DNA from: Sphingobacterium bovisgrunnientis
GTDB lineage: Bacteria > Bacteroidota > Bacteroidia > Sphingobacteriales > Sphingobacteriaceae
Assembly: GCF_009829085.1 (NCBI RefSeq)
Contig: NZ_WUQY01000001.1
Location: forward strand, 62,001-126,000
Reading direction: 5' to 3'
DNA length: 64,000 bases
The position numbers and the translations under genes were made by a program. Of this stretch, positions 35,482-45,800 are shown piece after piece (the stretch's first letter is position 1; every line of letters starts with the position of its first letter). The notes beneath the pieces are model-generated. The model was not told where the DNA came from and did not search any database. It saw nothing but the letters and a program-made list of their open reading frames with translations.

Positions 35482-38442
35482 ATGATGAATAAATCAGTCA
35501 CTATACTATTGTTATTAATAATTGGCTTCCAAAGTCATATCGTTAAGGCTCAGATTTCGCAAGTTCTTAGCCTTAATGCAGAATGGCGTGTATATATCGG
35601 TGATACTAAAGACGCGCACAAAGAAAATTTTAATGATTCCACGTGGAAGCAAGTCACATTACCACATGCGTGGAACGAAGATGAAGCTTTTGCAAAAGCA
35701 ATACACGAACATTCCACAAATATAGTTTGGTATAGAAAAAATCTTTATTTACCAGCTGATGTGCCTTTGGACAAAGTTTTTTTGGAATTTGAAGGAGCGC
35801 GTCATGGTGCTGAGATATTTGTAAATGGGGAATTTGTCGGAATTCACGAAAACGGAGTAATGGCATTTGGATTGGATATTTCCAAAGTGCTAAAGCGTAA
35901 TGCAAAAAATATTATTGCAGTTCGTACGGATAATAGTTGGTCTTACCGTGAAAAAGCGACCAACAGTACTTACCAATGGAACGACAAAAATTTCAATGCC
36001 AATTATGGCGGACTTCCTAAAAATGTTTGGATACATTTCAAACCTAGCGTCTATCAAACTTTGCCATTGTACTCGAACCTGGGAACTACCGGCGTATATA
36101 CCTATGCAAAGAATATAGATATCAAAAAACGTACGTTAGATCTTTTTGTGGAATCTGAAATAAAGAATGAAAGTTCTCAAACTGAATCAGGTAATTTCAT
36201 TGTAGAAGTTCGTGATGCAACAGGTAAGGTGGTGAAACAATTTTCACAACCCTACAAAATCAATGTAGGAGAAACAAAAAACCTACTTGCAAAATCAGCA
36301 TTACAAAACGTAAACTTCTGGAATTGGGGATACGGTTACTTGTATACAATTACCACAAAACTTACAAACTCTACTAAAGCAATTGATCTTGTAGAAACAA
36401 AAACTGGTTTTCGGAAAACCGAATTTCGTAATGGCATGGTCTTTTTGAATGATCAAGTATTGATGATGAAAGGTTATGCGCAGCGTACAAGTAATGAGTG
36501 GCCTGCTGTGGGCTTATCGGTTGCACCTTGGTTGAGCGACTTTAGTAATAAACTAATGGTGGAAAGCAACGCTAATCTAGTTCGTTGGATGCACGTTACT
36601 GCATGGAAACAAGATGTGGAGTCTTGCGATCGTGTTGGATTAATGCAAATGTTACCAGCTGGTGATGCAGAAAGAGATGTAACTGGACGTCGTTGGGAGC
36701 ATCGGACAGAACTCATGCGTGACGCTATAATTTATTACCGTAATAGTCCCAGTGTGCTGATGTATGAATGTGGAAATGAATCTATCTCGGAAGATCATAT
36801 GGCTGAGATGAAACAAATCCGCGATAAATACGATCCACATGGAGGAAAAGCTATTGGCTCTCGTGAAATGTTAGACAGCAAGATTGCGGAGTATGGAGGC
36901 GAAATGCTTTACATCAATAAAAGTGCACGTCATCCCATGATTGCAACAGAATATATGCGCGACGAGGCTTTGCGCAAATATTGGGATGAATACACCTATC
37001 CATACCACAAGAATGGTGAAGGTCCACTTTACAAAGGGAATGATGCAAGTGATTACAACAGGAATCAAGATTCTTTTGCCGCTGAGGCTGTTAATCGATG
37101 GTACGAATATTATAAAGTAAGACCTGGAACAGGAAATCGTGTTAGTTCGGGTGGCTTGAATATTATATTCAGTGACTCAAATACCCACTTTAGAGGTAAA
37201 GAAAATTACCGTCGAAGTGGCGAAGTAGATGCGATGCGCATTCCTAAAGATGCTTTCTACGCACATCAAGTGATGTGGAATGGTTGGGTAGAACCAGATC
37301 CAAAGGGATTACATATTGTTGGACATTGGAACTATGCCGAGGGCACGACCAAAGATGTTTTTGTAGTATCAGCTGCAGAAAAAGTAGATTTATTTATTAA
37401 CGATAAAAAGGTTGAAGAAGGGCATCGATCTCAAGAGTTTTTGTTTACTTTTTCGAATGTGAAATATCAGAAGGGTGTCCTTAAAGCTATCTCTTACGAT
37501 GCGAATGGAAATAAATTAAATGAAAAAACAATCCGTACCGCTGGAGAACCTTATCGCCTGAAGTTGAATTATTCGCATGGTAAAAATGGTCTTTTTGCCG
37601 ATGGCAACGATATGGTCTTAGTAGAAGTCGAAGTTGTCGATAAGGATGGAAATCGTTGCCCAACAGCGACGAATATGATTGACTTTAAATTTGATGGACC
37701 TATGGAATGGCGTGGCGGAATTGCTCAGGGATCAAATAACTTTATACTAGCTGAATCATTGCCTGTCGAGGCTGGTGTGAATAGAGTATTGTTGCGAACA
37801 CTGTATAACCAAACTGGCGAAGTGAAATTGTCGGCACATTCAAATGGTTTGCTTTCGGATAATATTTCATGGGGAGTACTGCCGATCCCTGTAAAGGATG
37901 GTTTATTTGAGAAATTATCTTCCAAAAATCTCCCTTCTAATTTAGACAGAGGAGAGGGATTGTCGGAGCCAGCTTTGAAAATTAAGCGAATTACCTTGCC
38001 AATAAAATCTGCCAAAGCAGCTACCAACCAAGATAAAGTTAATTCTTCATTTGATGATAATGAATTATCGGATTGGGTAAACGATGGCAAAATGCAAACA
38101 GCATGGGTGGAGTACACATTAGCCAAATCCGATTTTATCGATGAGATAGATGTGAAGTTGAATAATTTTAGATCTAGAGCATACCCACTTGAAATTTATG
38201 TGGATGATAAATTGATTGCTGATATCGTTACCAAACCAACATTGGGTTATTATACCATCCAACTACCAAGAACAAAAGGCAAGAAGGTAACAGTAAAGTT
38301 GAAGGGGGCTTCGTACACCGCACAGGAAAATAAACACGCCGAAATTGGAGGGAAAAAATTGGATGATGGGGTCGCGCGCAATGATGCGAATGCTAAAGGT
38401 ACATTATCTATTATAGAGATTGATATTCACAAAAAAATATAA
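35482..38442 (+). CDS. GH2 family exported glycosidase with extra C-terminal beta domains
   Basis: A 986-residue protein with a signal peptide ending near VKAQ (residue 24). It has a sugar-binding jelly roll (about 25-185), a beta-sandwich (about 195-300) and a TIM barrel (about 305-620). Acid/base is E433 (YECGNES) and the probable nucleophile E490 (IATEYMRDE). Two or more beta domains follow, the last (about 850-986) resembling a galactose-binding-like module with VNDGKMQTAWVEYTL. It differs clearly from the GH2 at 26320 (no NGNE, longer C-terminus), so a different side-chain link is likely. Start is ATG 35482; ATG 35485 is equally possible. The next gene, rhaM, starts 5 nt after the stop. 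Confidence 0.84.
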   Translation: MMNKSVTILLLLIIGFQSHIVKAQISQVLSLNAEWRVYIGDTKDAHKENFNDSTWKQVTLPHAWNEDEAFAKAIHEHSTNIVWYRKNLYLPADVPLDKVFLEFEGARHGAEIFVNGEFVGIHENGVMAFGLDISKVLKRNAKNIIAVRTDNSWSYREKATNSTYQWNDKNFNANYGGLPKNVWIHFKPSVYQTLPLYSNLGTTGVYTYAKNIDIKKRTLDLFVESEIKNESSQTESGNFIVEVRDATGKVVKQFSQPYKINVGETKNLLAKSALQNVNFWNWGYGYLYTITTKLTNSTKAIDLVETKTGFRKTEFRNGMVFLNDQVLMMKGYAQRTSNEWPAVGLSVAPWLSDFSNKLMVESNANLVRWMHVTAWKQDVESCDRVGLMQMLPAGDAERDVTGRRWEHRTELMRDAIIYYRNSPSVLMYECGNESISEDHMAEMKQIRDKYDPHGGKAIGSREMLDSKIAEYGGEMLYINKSARHPMIATEYMRDEALRKYWDEYTYPYHKNGEGPLYKGNDASDYNRNQDSFAAEAVNRWYEYYKVRPGTGNRVSSGGLNIIFSDSNTHFRGKENYRRSGEVDAMRIPKDAFYAHQVMWNGWVEPDPKGLHIVGHWNYAEGTTKDVFVVSAAEKVDLFINDKKVEEGHRSQEFLFTFSNVKYQKGVLKAISYDANGNKLNEKTIRTAGEPYRLKLNYSHGKNGLFADGNDMVLVEVEVVDKDGNRCPTATNMIDFKFDGPMEWRGGIAQGSNNFILAESLPVEAGVNRVLLRTLYNQTGEVKLSAHSNGLLSDNISWGVLPIPVKDGLFEKLSSKNLPSNLDRGEGLSEPALKIKRITLPIKSAKAATNQDKVNSSFDDNELSDWVNDGKMQTAWVEYTLAKSDFIDEIDVKLNNFRSRAYPLEIYVDDKLIADIVTKPTLGYYTIQLPRTKGKKVTVKLKGASYTAQENKHAEIGGKKLDDGVARNDANAKGTLSIIEIDIHKKI

Positions 38443-38447
38443 TCGCG

Positions 38448-38756
38448 ATGAAAGTAGCTTTTAAGATGAAATTGAAGCCTGGAATGCAGGATATATATAA
38501 AAAACGTCACGCTGAAATATGGCCGGAATTGGTCACATTGCTTAAAGAAAACGGTATTTCGGATTACACAATATTTTTGGATGAAGAAACGAACATATTA
38601 TTTGCAGTACAACAGCTTTCGGGAAATTCTTCCCAAGAATTAGGGAACCATTTAATAGTACAAAAATGGTGGAAACATATGTCGGATATCATGGAAACCA
38701 ATGAAGACCTGTCGCCTGTATCAATTCCATTGAAAACTGTATTTCATTTAGACTAA
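38448..38756 (+). CDS. rhaM: L-rhamnose mutarotase RhaM
   Basis: A 102-residue cytoplasmic protein of typical RhaM length. KRHAEIWPEL carries the probable catalytic H21, and QKWWKHM near 72-78 the conserved tryptophan pair. RhaM interconverts alpha- and beta-L-rhamnose, which speeds entry into the isomerase. It is the only cytoplasmic sugar-metabolism gene placed inside a degradative operon here, just before the GH106 rhamnosidase (3 nt gap), so production of rhamnose and its anomer conversion are co-expressed. Confidence 0.92.
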   Translation: MKVAFKMKLKPGMQDIYKKRHAEIWPELVTLLKENGISDYTIFLDEETNILFAVQQLSGNSSQELGNHLIVQKWWKHMSDIMETNEDLSPVSIPLKTVFHLD

Positions 38757-38759
38757 ATT

Positions 38760-41504
38760 ATGTTGAAGAAAAAAATATTAACACTATTATTAGCAGGTAG
38801 TTTGACTTCTTTTCAAGCTATTGCACAGGATTTGTGGCCACAAGTAACCAAAGAAATGAAACCTTGGACTAGATGGTGGTGGATGGGATCGGCTGTAGAT
38901 AAACCCAATCTAGAGCGTGAATTAAAGTTGATAAATCAAGCTGGATTTGGAGGCGTAGAGATTACACCTATATATGGTGCCAAAGGATTTGAAAAACGTT
39001 ATATCAACTTTTTATCTGATAGATGGATGGAGATGTTGAAAGTCACCACAGATCAATCCTCCAAATTAGGTATGGGGGTAGACATGAATCTAGGTACTGG
39101 CTGGCCTTTTGGAGGGCCATTTGTGACCCAAGAACAAGCTGCTACCAAATTCTTTTTGGATGAGGTTGATTTGAAGAAAGGTGAGAAATTGAAATTTCCT
39201 CTTCAGGTTAGCGATAAGAAACAAACATTTTCTAAACTACAAGCGCTACGCGCATTCAAAACAAATGGTGAGGAAGTTAATCTAGATAATTATTTAGGTA
39301 CGAAGGAAGGCGAATGGACAGCACCAGAAGATATTAAGGTAATTGCATTATTCACAGGGCGAACACGCCAATTAGTCAAAAGAGCTGCCCCAGGTGGTGA
39401 AGGATACACCGTGGATCATTTGGGCAAAGAATCTGCTCAATCATACCTTAATCATTTTGCAAATTCATTCAAAGGAAAGGACCTGAACGTTCGTTCATTC
39501 TTCAATGACAGTTATGAGGTTTACGGAGCGAACTGGACAGATTCATTCTTAGCAGAATTTGAACGTATTAAAGGTTATAAATTACAAAATCACCTGCTGG
39601 ATTTTTTGGGTAAAGGGGAAAATAAAGACAAAGAAGCACGTATAAAATCTGATTATAGAGAGATGATTAGTCTGTGTTTGAAAAACAACTTTCTAGTTCC
39701 TTTTACAAAATTTGCCAACACGCACGGAGCATTATCACGTAATCAAGCACACGGATCTCCAGGGAATTTAATTGATTTGTACGCTAGTACAGATATTGCA
39801 GAATGCGAAACGTTCGGTTCGAGTTTCTTTGATATCCCAGGACTTCGCCGAGACAAAGAAGATATTCGAAATGTGGATCCAGATCCGATGATGTTTAAGT
39901 TTGCATCTTCTGGTACTCATCTTTCTGGTAAGAAATTTACTACTTCAGAAACGTTCACTTGGCTAACAGAACATTTTAAAACGGCATTATCACAGGCTAA
40001 ACCCGAAGTGGAGCAACTGTTTTTATCTGGGGTAAATCATGTGGTTTATCACGGCACGACATTTACACCACAGGATGTAGCTTTTCCAGGATGGCTGTTC
40101 TATGCATCTACAAATTTTGTAACCAATAATTCTTTTTGGGATCATTTGCCTGGCTTGAATTCTTACGTGACACGCGTACAATCCGTATTACAAACTGGTA
40201 AAGCGGATAATGAATTGCTTATTTATTGGCCTGTCTATGACGTGTGGCATGATACAAAAGGGGCATTTAAAACTTTATCTGTTCATCATGTTGACGAATG
40301 GCTACATCCAACATCTTTTTACAAACAATCGGTACGTTTACAAAGACAGGGATATAGTTTTGATTTTATTTCTGATGCGTTTATTTCACAGAGTAAAGTG
40401 TTAGACAATAAAGTTGTCACAGCAGAAAATGCGAATCCTTACAAGGCGATTTATGTGCCCGAGACTAAGTATTTTTCTGTCAATACTTTTAAGAATTTAT
40501 TGCGTTTAGCTGAGGCCGGAGCGACGATTATTTTTGAATCATTACCGTCGGATATCGAGGGATATCATAATTACGATTCGCGCAAAAATGAATTGGCTGA
40601 ACAAATAGCTTTATTGAAATTCAAAGAAGGCGTTCAAAATCAATATACCAAATACGGAAAAGGGAAAATTTATTTGACAAAAGATGTGACTTCTGCGCTC
40701 GAGACCGAAGAATTATTTGGTGAGCGATTGACACGTACTGGTCTGAAATTTACAAGAAGAATAATTGGTAACGACAACTATTACTACATCGTAAATCATA
40801 GTAAAAAAGATATTGATCAGGTTGTTGCATTAAATAATCTTAAAAAGCATTACACGCTACTAGATCCACAAACAGGTAAAGTGTTTAATTTACCGCATAA
40901 TGACGATTTTATTCGCATGCAAATCCCTTCGGGATATGCTTGGATTGTCATTGCATCTAATGAAATTAAAGCTGAAAAATCATACCCATATATTGAAAAG
41001 CTTCAGGAAGAAAGTTCCTTTGCATCTCCTTGGAAATTATCATTTATCAAGGGAGGTCCACAATTGCCACAAGCAGAAACATTAGCCAAGCTAAGCTATT
41101 GGACAGCACTGAATAAGTCTTCGTTGAATAAATTTTCAGGGATAGGGGCGTACGAGACGATAATTGATATCACAAAAAAGGAAGGTAAATCCTATTTGTT
41201 GCAATTGGGAAGTGTAGGTGAGAGTGCTCGTGTGATTATTAACGGCAAAGAAGCAGGAATTTTGTGGGCGCATCCTTATCAAATCGAAGTTGGCGAGTTA
41301 TTGCAAAATGGCAAAAATACCGTTCGTATTGAGGTCGCGAATTTAATGGCAAATCGTATGCGCGATCTGGATGAGAAAAAAGTGAAATGGAAAAATTACC
41401 ACGAAATAAACTTTGTAAATATAAATTATAAGGAATTTGACGCAAGTCAATGGAAAGTTTTGGAGAGTGGTTTGCAAGGTCCAGTAAAATTATTTAGTTA
41501 TTAA
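38760..41504 (+). CDS. GH106 alpha-L-rhamnosidase
   Basis: A 914-residue exported enzyme; signal peptide ends near AIAQ (residue 22). The GH106 start WTRWWWMGSAVDKPNLERE (near 36-54) and AGFGGVEITPIYG are followed by GMGVDMNLGTGWPFGGP (near 103-119), DSYEVYGANWT, and the central SGTHLSGKKFTTSETFTW block. A galactose-binding-like beta domain closes the protein with ARVIINGKEAGILWAHPYQI. GH106 releases L-rhamnose from non-reducing ends, including from RG-I oligosaccharides. It is the last gene of the site d operon; the GntR regulator starts 106 nt downstream. Confidence 0.9.
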   Translation: MLKKKILTLLLAGSLTSFQAIAQDLWPQVTKEMKPWTRWWWMGSAVDKPNLERELKLINQAGFGGVEITPIYGAKGFEKRYINFLSDRWMEMLKVTTDQSSKLGMGVDMNLGTGWPFGGPFVTQEQAATKFFLDEVDLKKGEKLKFPLQVSDKKQTFSKLQALRAFKTNGEEVNLDNYLGTKEGEWTAPEDIKVIALFTGRTRQLVKRAAPGGEGYTVDHLGKESAQSYLNHFANSFKGKDLNVRSFFNDSYEVYGANWTDSFLAEFERIKGYKLQNHLLDFLGKGENKDKEARIKSDYREMISLCLKNNFLVPFTKFANTHGALSRNQAHGSPGNLIDLYASTDIAECETFGSSFFDIPGLRRDKEDIRNVDPDPMMFKFASSGTHLSGKKFTTSETFTWLTEHFKTALSQAKPEVEQLFLSGVNHVVYHGTTFTPQDVAFPGWLFYASTNFVTNNSFWDHLPGLNSYVTRVQSVLQTGKADNELLIYWPVYDVWHDTKGAFKTLSVHHVDEWLHPTSFYKQSVRLQRQGYSFDFISDAFISQSKVLDNKVVTAENANPYKAIYVPETKYFSVNTFKNLLRLAEAGATIIFESLPSDIEGYHNYDSRKNELAEQIALLKFKEGVQNQYTKYGKGKIYLTKDVTSALETEELFGERLTRTGLKFTRRIIGNDNYYYIVNHSKKDIDQVVALNNLKKHYTLLDPQTGKVFNLPHNDDFIRMQIPSGYAWIVIASNEIKAEKSYPYIEKLQEESSFASPWKLSFIKGGPQLPQAETLAKLSYWTALNKSSLNKFSGIGAYETIIDITKKEGKSYLLQLGSVGESARVIINGKEAGILWAHPYQIEVGELLQNGKNTVRIEVANLMANRMRDLDEKKVKWKNYHEINFVNINYKEFDASQWKVLESGLQGPVKLFSY

Positions 41505-41550
41505 TTGGTTATAAGTTGTATAGCATATAAAGACAAATAAAAAAGTATTC

Positions 41551-41599
41551 GGTAGTTGTTAGTATAAAAAAAATGTATTTTCTTTATGCTAACACTACC
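41551..41599. promoter_or_regulatory. Imperfect inverted repeat upstream of the GntR-type regulator, candidate autoregulatory operator
   Basis: GGTAGTTGTTAGTATAAA (41551-41568) faces TTTATGCTAACACTACC (41583-41599) across 14 nt, with one bulge and one mismatch. The repeat ends 11 nt before the ATG of the regulator gene, the usual place for autorepression. Its left arm, GGTAGTTGTTAGTA, closely resembles GATAGTTTTAGTA at 29313 and the start of the rhaI repeat at 2505. Confidence 0.55.
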
Positions 41600-41610
41600 A
41601 ACTATAAACA

Positions 41611-42642
41611 ATGAACAGTTCCTCTTTCAATAAAAATATTCAAATCAGTGATTTTTCGTCTACACCGAAATATATTCAATTGGTAGATGCAGTAATCGAT
41701 GGAGTTAGAAATAATTACCTCAAACAAGGAGACATTTTGCCTTCAATCAATGAATTGAGTATATACTTGGATATCTCGCGCGATACAGTCGAAAAAGGAT
41801 ACAAACAACTTAAGAAGTCAGGAATAATTTCTTCGACACCAGGCAAAGGGTATTTTGTAGCAAGAACCGATGTTGCTAAAAAATTAAAAATTGCACTGTT
41901 TCTTAATAAATTGAGTGCGCACAAAAAGATTGTGTATGATTCTTTTGTGAAGGAATTAGGAGATGAAGCTTCCATAGATTTATTCGTGTACAATAGTGAT
42001 ATTTCTCACCTGCGCAGATTATTGCTGAATCTCAATAAACAATACGACCGTTATGTAGTTTTTCCGCATTTCAAAGAGGGCCGTGATCAAGCTCCTGAGG
42101 TGCTTTCACTGCTACCAGAAGACAAATTGATGCTTTTGGGTAAACATATTGAAGGGATCAGTGATAATGTAGATTGTGTTTATGAAAATTACGAGAAAGA
42201 TATTTATGAAGCACTTGAAAAGTTTTTAGAGCCACTCTCTCGTTATCAAATGATCAAACTTGTTTTTCCCGATAACAGCGATTACCCCAAAGCTATAATA
42301 AAAGGTTTCTATAAATTTTGTAATCAATACGCATTCGATCACATTCTGGTGGGTAATCTTGCCAAAGAACCGATCAAAAAGGGAGAATGTTATATCAACC
42401 TTGCTGAAGATGATTTAGAGCTTATTCTGGAGAAGAGTATAAAGAAGGGATTAAAAATAGGTAAGGATATAGGCATCATCTCTTACAACGAAACAGCCTT
42501 GAAAAAATTTATTTTGAGTGGTATTGCAACGATTTCTACTGACTTCGAATTAATGGGGAAGTACGCAGCACAAATCATTAAGGATAATGAAAAAAAGCAA
42601 GTTGAAGTCCCGTTCTATGCCAACTATCGACCTTCCATTTGA
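41611..42642 (+). CDS. GntR-type HTH regulator with LacI-like sugar-sensor domain
   Basis: A 343-residue cytoplasmic regulator. Residues about 15-85 are a GntR winged helix (QGDILPSINELSIYLDISRD, then GYKQLKKSGIISSTPGKGYFV). Residues about 90-343 are a periplasmic-binding-protein-like sensor as in LacI or AraR, with DYPKAIIKGF and GIISYNETALKKFI. This layout belongs to repressors of sugar catabolism that release DNA when they bind sugar or sugar phosphate. In this place an L-rhamnose-derived effector is likely but not shown. It follows GH106 by 106 nt that hold its own inverted repeat, and it is followed by CAGG site e. Confidence 0.85.
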   Translation: MNSSSFNKNIQISDFSSTPKYIQLVDAVIDGVRNNYLKQGDILPSINELSIYLDISRDTVEKGYKQLKKSGIISSTPGKGYFVARTDVAKKLKIALFLNKLSAHKKIVYDSFVKELGDEASIDLFVYNSDISHLRRLLLNLNKQYDRYVVFPHFKEGRDQAPEVLSLLPEDKLMLLGKHIEGISDNVDCVYENYEKDIYEALEKFLEPLSRYQMIKLVFPDNSDYPKAIIKGFYKFCNQYAFDHILVGNLAKEPIKKGECYINLAEDDLELILEKSIKKGLKIGKDIGIISYNETALKKFILSGIATISTDFELMGKYAAQIIKDNEKKQVEVPFYANYRPSI

Positions 42643-42644
42643 TA

Positions 42645-42689
42645 CAGGACAATACAGGATGCAAAACTAAAGACGCGTACCTATCTTTA
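42645..42689 (+). promoter_or_regulatory. CAGG direct-repeat promoter of the third SusC/SusD pair (site e)
   Basis: CAGGACAATA at 42645 and CAGGATGCAA at 42655 repeat with a 10-bp period, and TATCTTTA at 42682-42689 is the -7-like box 27 nt after the second C. The site begins only 3 nt after the GntR gene stop and leaves a leader of about 200 nt before SusC. Confidence 0.7.
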
Positions 42690-42807
42690 GTTATTATGAA
42701 CAAGGAGTATTCTACCTGAAAAAATTTTAAACCTACTTTATTTTCTACCACCCAATAGAAAATTAGAACTTAATTAAAACAAGTAATGTGAATAGCGAGA
42801 CACTTTT

Positions 42808-42824
42808 CATACAAGACTTGTATG
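42808..42824. repeat. 17-bp palindrome in the SusC leader
   Basis: CATACAAG and CTTGTATG are perfect complements around a single A. The site is about 70 nt upstream of the SusC ATG and downstream of promoter e, so it is in the leader. It has the size and symmetry of a LacI/GntR-type operator and may be a roadblock site; a small mRNA hairpin is the alternative. Confidence 0.45.
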
Positions 42825-42894
42825 CAGTTATGTAAACGTTAGGTTGCTACTTTTTTCAATTTTGGAATCAAAATAAACTACTAGATGATAAACA

Positions 42895-45800
42895 ATGAAA
42901 AGGAAAAAACAAACTAACCTATTTTTCCAAAAGTATTTAAGTATGAGGGCTACACTGCTTTTCAGCTTAATGTGCATGTGTATTTCACTGTCTTTTGGTC
43001 AAACCCCAGTCACCGGTAAAGTCACCGATATATCTGGTAATCCGATTGAAGGAATTACAGTTTCTTTAAAAGGTTCTTCAAAAATCGTCTCAACGAGTTC
43101 TTCAGGACAATATAACATTGATGCACCTAGCAATGGCGTATTGAGTTTTCGTGGAATTGGTTATGCGACGCTGGAAGAATCTATTGCGGGAAGAACTACG
43201 ATTAATGTTCAATTAACTGCTGAGAATCTCGAAGTAGATGAGGTGGTAGTCGTTGGTTACAACGTCGTAAGGAAATCTGATGTAACAGGCGCTGTGGCAA
43301 GTATCGGAGAAAAAGAACTTAAAGCTATGCCCGTAAAGGATGCTTTACAAGCTATGCAGGGTAAGGCAGCTGGTGTAGACATTACATCAAATCAACGTCC
43401 AGGTACTACAGGTAGCATTGTGATTCGTGGTCTACGCTCGCTTTCTGCTACCAATAGTCCGTTATATGTAGTTGACGGTATGCCTTTGCAAGGCAGTGGA
43501 ATCGATAATATCAATCCATCAGATATTGAGACTATTGATATTTTGAAAGATGCCTCTGCTACAGCCGTGTATGGATCGCGTGGAGCAAATGGTGTTGTAT
43601 TGGTAACAACCAAAAAAGGTAAGAAGGGTAGAACATCCTTGAATTATGCTGGTACAGCTACATCAGAGAAAATGATCGATGTGACTGAATACATGAGTGC
43701 CGCTGAATGGATTGATTACGCAAGATTGGCTAAGACAAAATCTACTACACCTAGTTATAGCGAAGATTTATCGCGTTGGGGATCAGTAGCAGCATCTTGG
43801 GCAAATATTGCAAAAGGATGGACACAAAATAATACAGTTTGGGATCCTTCATTAGTCGGTGAATTTGATTGGGCATCAATCGGTAGAAAGAATGCACTAT
43901 CGACGGAGCATACATTGAGTGTATCTGGAGGTACTGATATTACGCAGGGATATGGTTCATTTGGTTATTTGAAACAAGATGCAACCCAACCAGGCCAATT
44001 GTATGAAAGATTTACCTCGAAAATTAGTTATGAAGCTTCACCTACCAAATGGTTTACCATGGGGCTGAATATGAATTTGACGTATGGCGACCAAGATTAC
44101 GGATACAGTTTTACAAAATCTACTACAGGAGCTGGTGATTATTACAATGCTTTGCGTGGTATGCTACCGTGGACAGTTCCTTTTGATGCTGATGGAAATT
44201 ACCTGCGCAATCCAGCTGCTGGTGATATCAATATAATAAACCCCATCAATGAATTGGAACACAATACCAATCAGCGTCAAAGTTTAGTGGCTACGGGTAG
44301 CTTTTTCGGACAAATAGATTTTGGAAATATCTTTTCTCCTTTGAAAGGATTACGCTATAAAATGCAGTTTGGTCCAGAATATAGACATTACAGATTAGGT
44401 ATTGCGAACGCTGCAGAAGGTATTAACGGTGATGGCAATAATGCAGTGACATACAGTCCGGATAGAACTATGGCGTGGACATTGGACAATTTGGTGTTTT
44501 ACGATAGAGATTTTGGTACGGATCATAAGTTAGGTTTAACTTTCTTACAGTCAGCGTCAGCTTATAATTTCGAAAGTGCGACTATGCGCGCTACGGATGT
44601 ATACAGTGCACGTGAACTGTGGTACAACATTTCTTCTGGAGGATTTACAGGATCATATGGTACGGGATTGCGTGAATATCAATTAGAGTCCTATCTTGCA
44701 CGTTTGAACTACATCTACAAAGACAAATATATATTAACAGCATTCACACGTTGGGATGGCTCTTCGGTTCTTGCGCCTGGTTACCAATGGGATTCATTCC
44801 CATCCGTTTCTTTGGCTTGGCGTATTGACAAAGAGAATTTCATGCAAAATGCATCTTTTGTAAATGCATTAAAATTAAGAGCAGGTATGGGTGTAGTAGG
44901 TAACCAAGGTATCGGTCCTTACGCCTCAAAAGGAGGTCTTACACAAATATTTTATAATTGGAGTGGTACCTCATCAGTCCCAGGATATGTGGCTTCAGAT
45001 CCATCGGCAGCAAATCCACAAAAAATGGCTAATCCTCAATTAGGATGGGAACGTACAACACAATTTAATGTGGGCTTGGATTATGGATTTTTCAATAATA
45101 GAATCAATGGTGCGGTAGACGTTTATAGCACTAAGACTGATGATTTATTAATGTCAATGCTTATCCCATCTATCTTGGGCTATACATCGACAAATGCTAA
45201 TGTTGGAAAAACAAAAGGTTGGGGTATCGATCTTCAATTAAATACCGTGAATATCCAGAAACAAGATTTTCAATGGAGTACATCTTTGACATGGTCAAAA
45301 GATAAAGGTGAAATCGTGGAATTAGCGAATGGAAATTTGCAAGATGTAGGTAATAGATGGTTTGTAGGAAGTGAATTGGCTGTAGCTTACGATTTGGTAT
45401 ACGATGGTATTTGGAAAACTTCGGAGGAAGCTGAAGCTGCTACATTTGGAAGAAAGCCAGGGCAAATCCGCGTAAAAGATTTAAGTGGTCCTGATGGAGT
45501 TCCTGACGGAAAAATTGATCTAAATACTGATAGACAAATTATAGGGTCTTATCGTCCTAAGTGGTCTGGTGGTATCTCCAATACACTTAATTATAAGAAT
45601 TTTGAGCTTTCATTTTTCATCTATTCGCGTTGGGGATTCTTAGTGAATGCTGGAGCAGCGACGTTGGATGGCCGTTATATGCAGCGTAAGTTGGATTATT
45701 TTATCCCGGGTGTAAATGAAGACGCAGAATATTATATGCCTGGTTCTAATGGTGAAGCGGCAGACACGTACAGCTCTTCTATGAATTATAGAGACGGATC

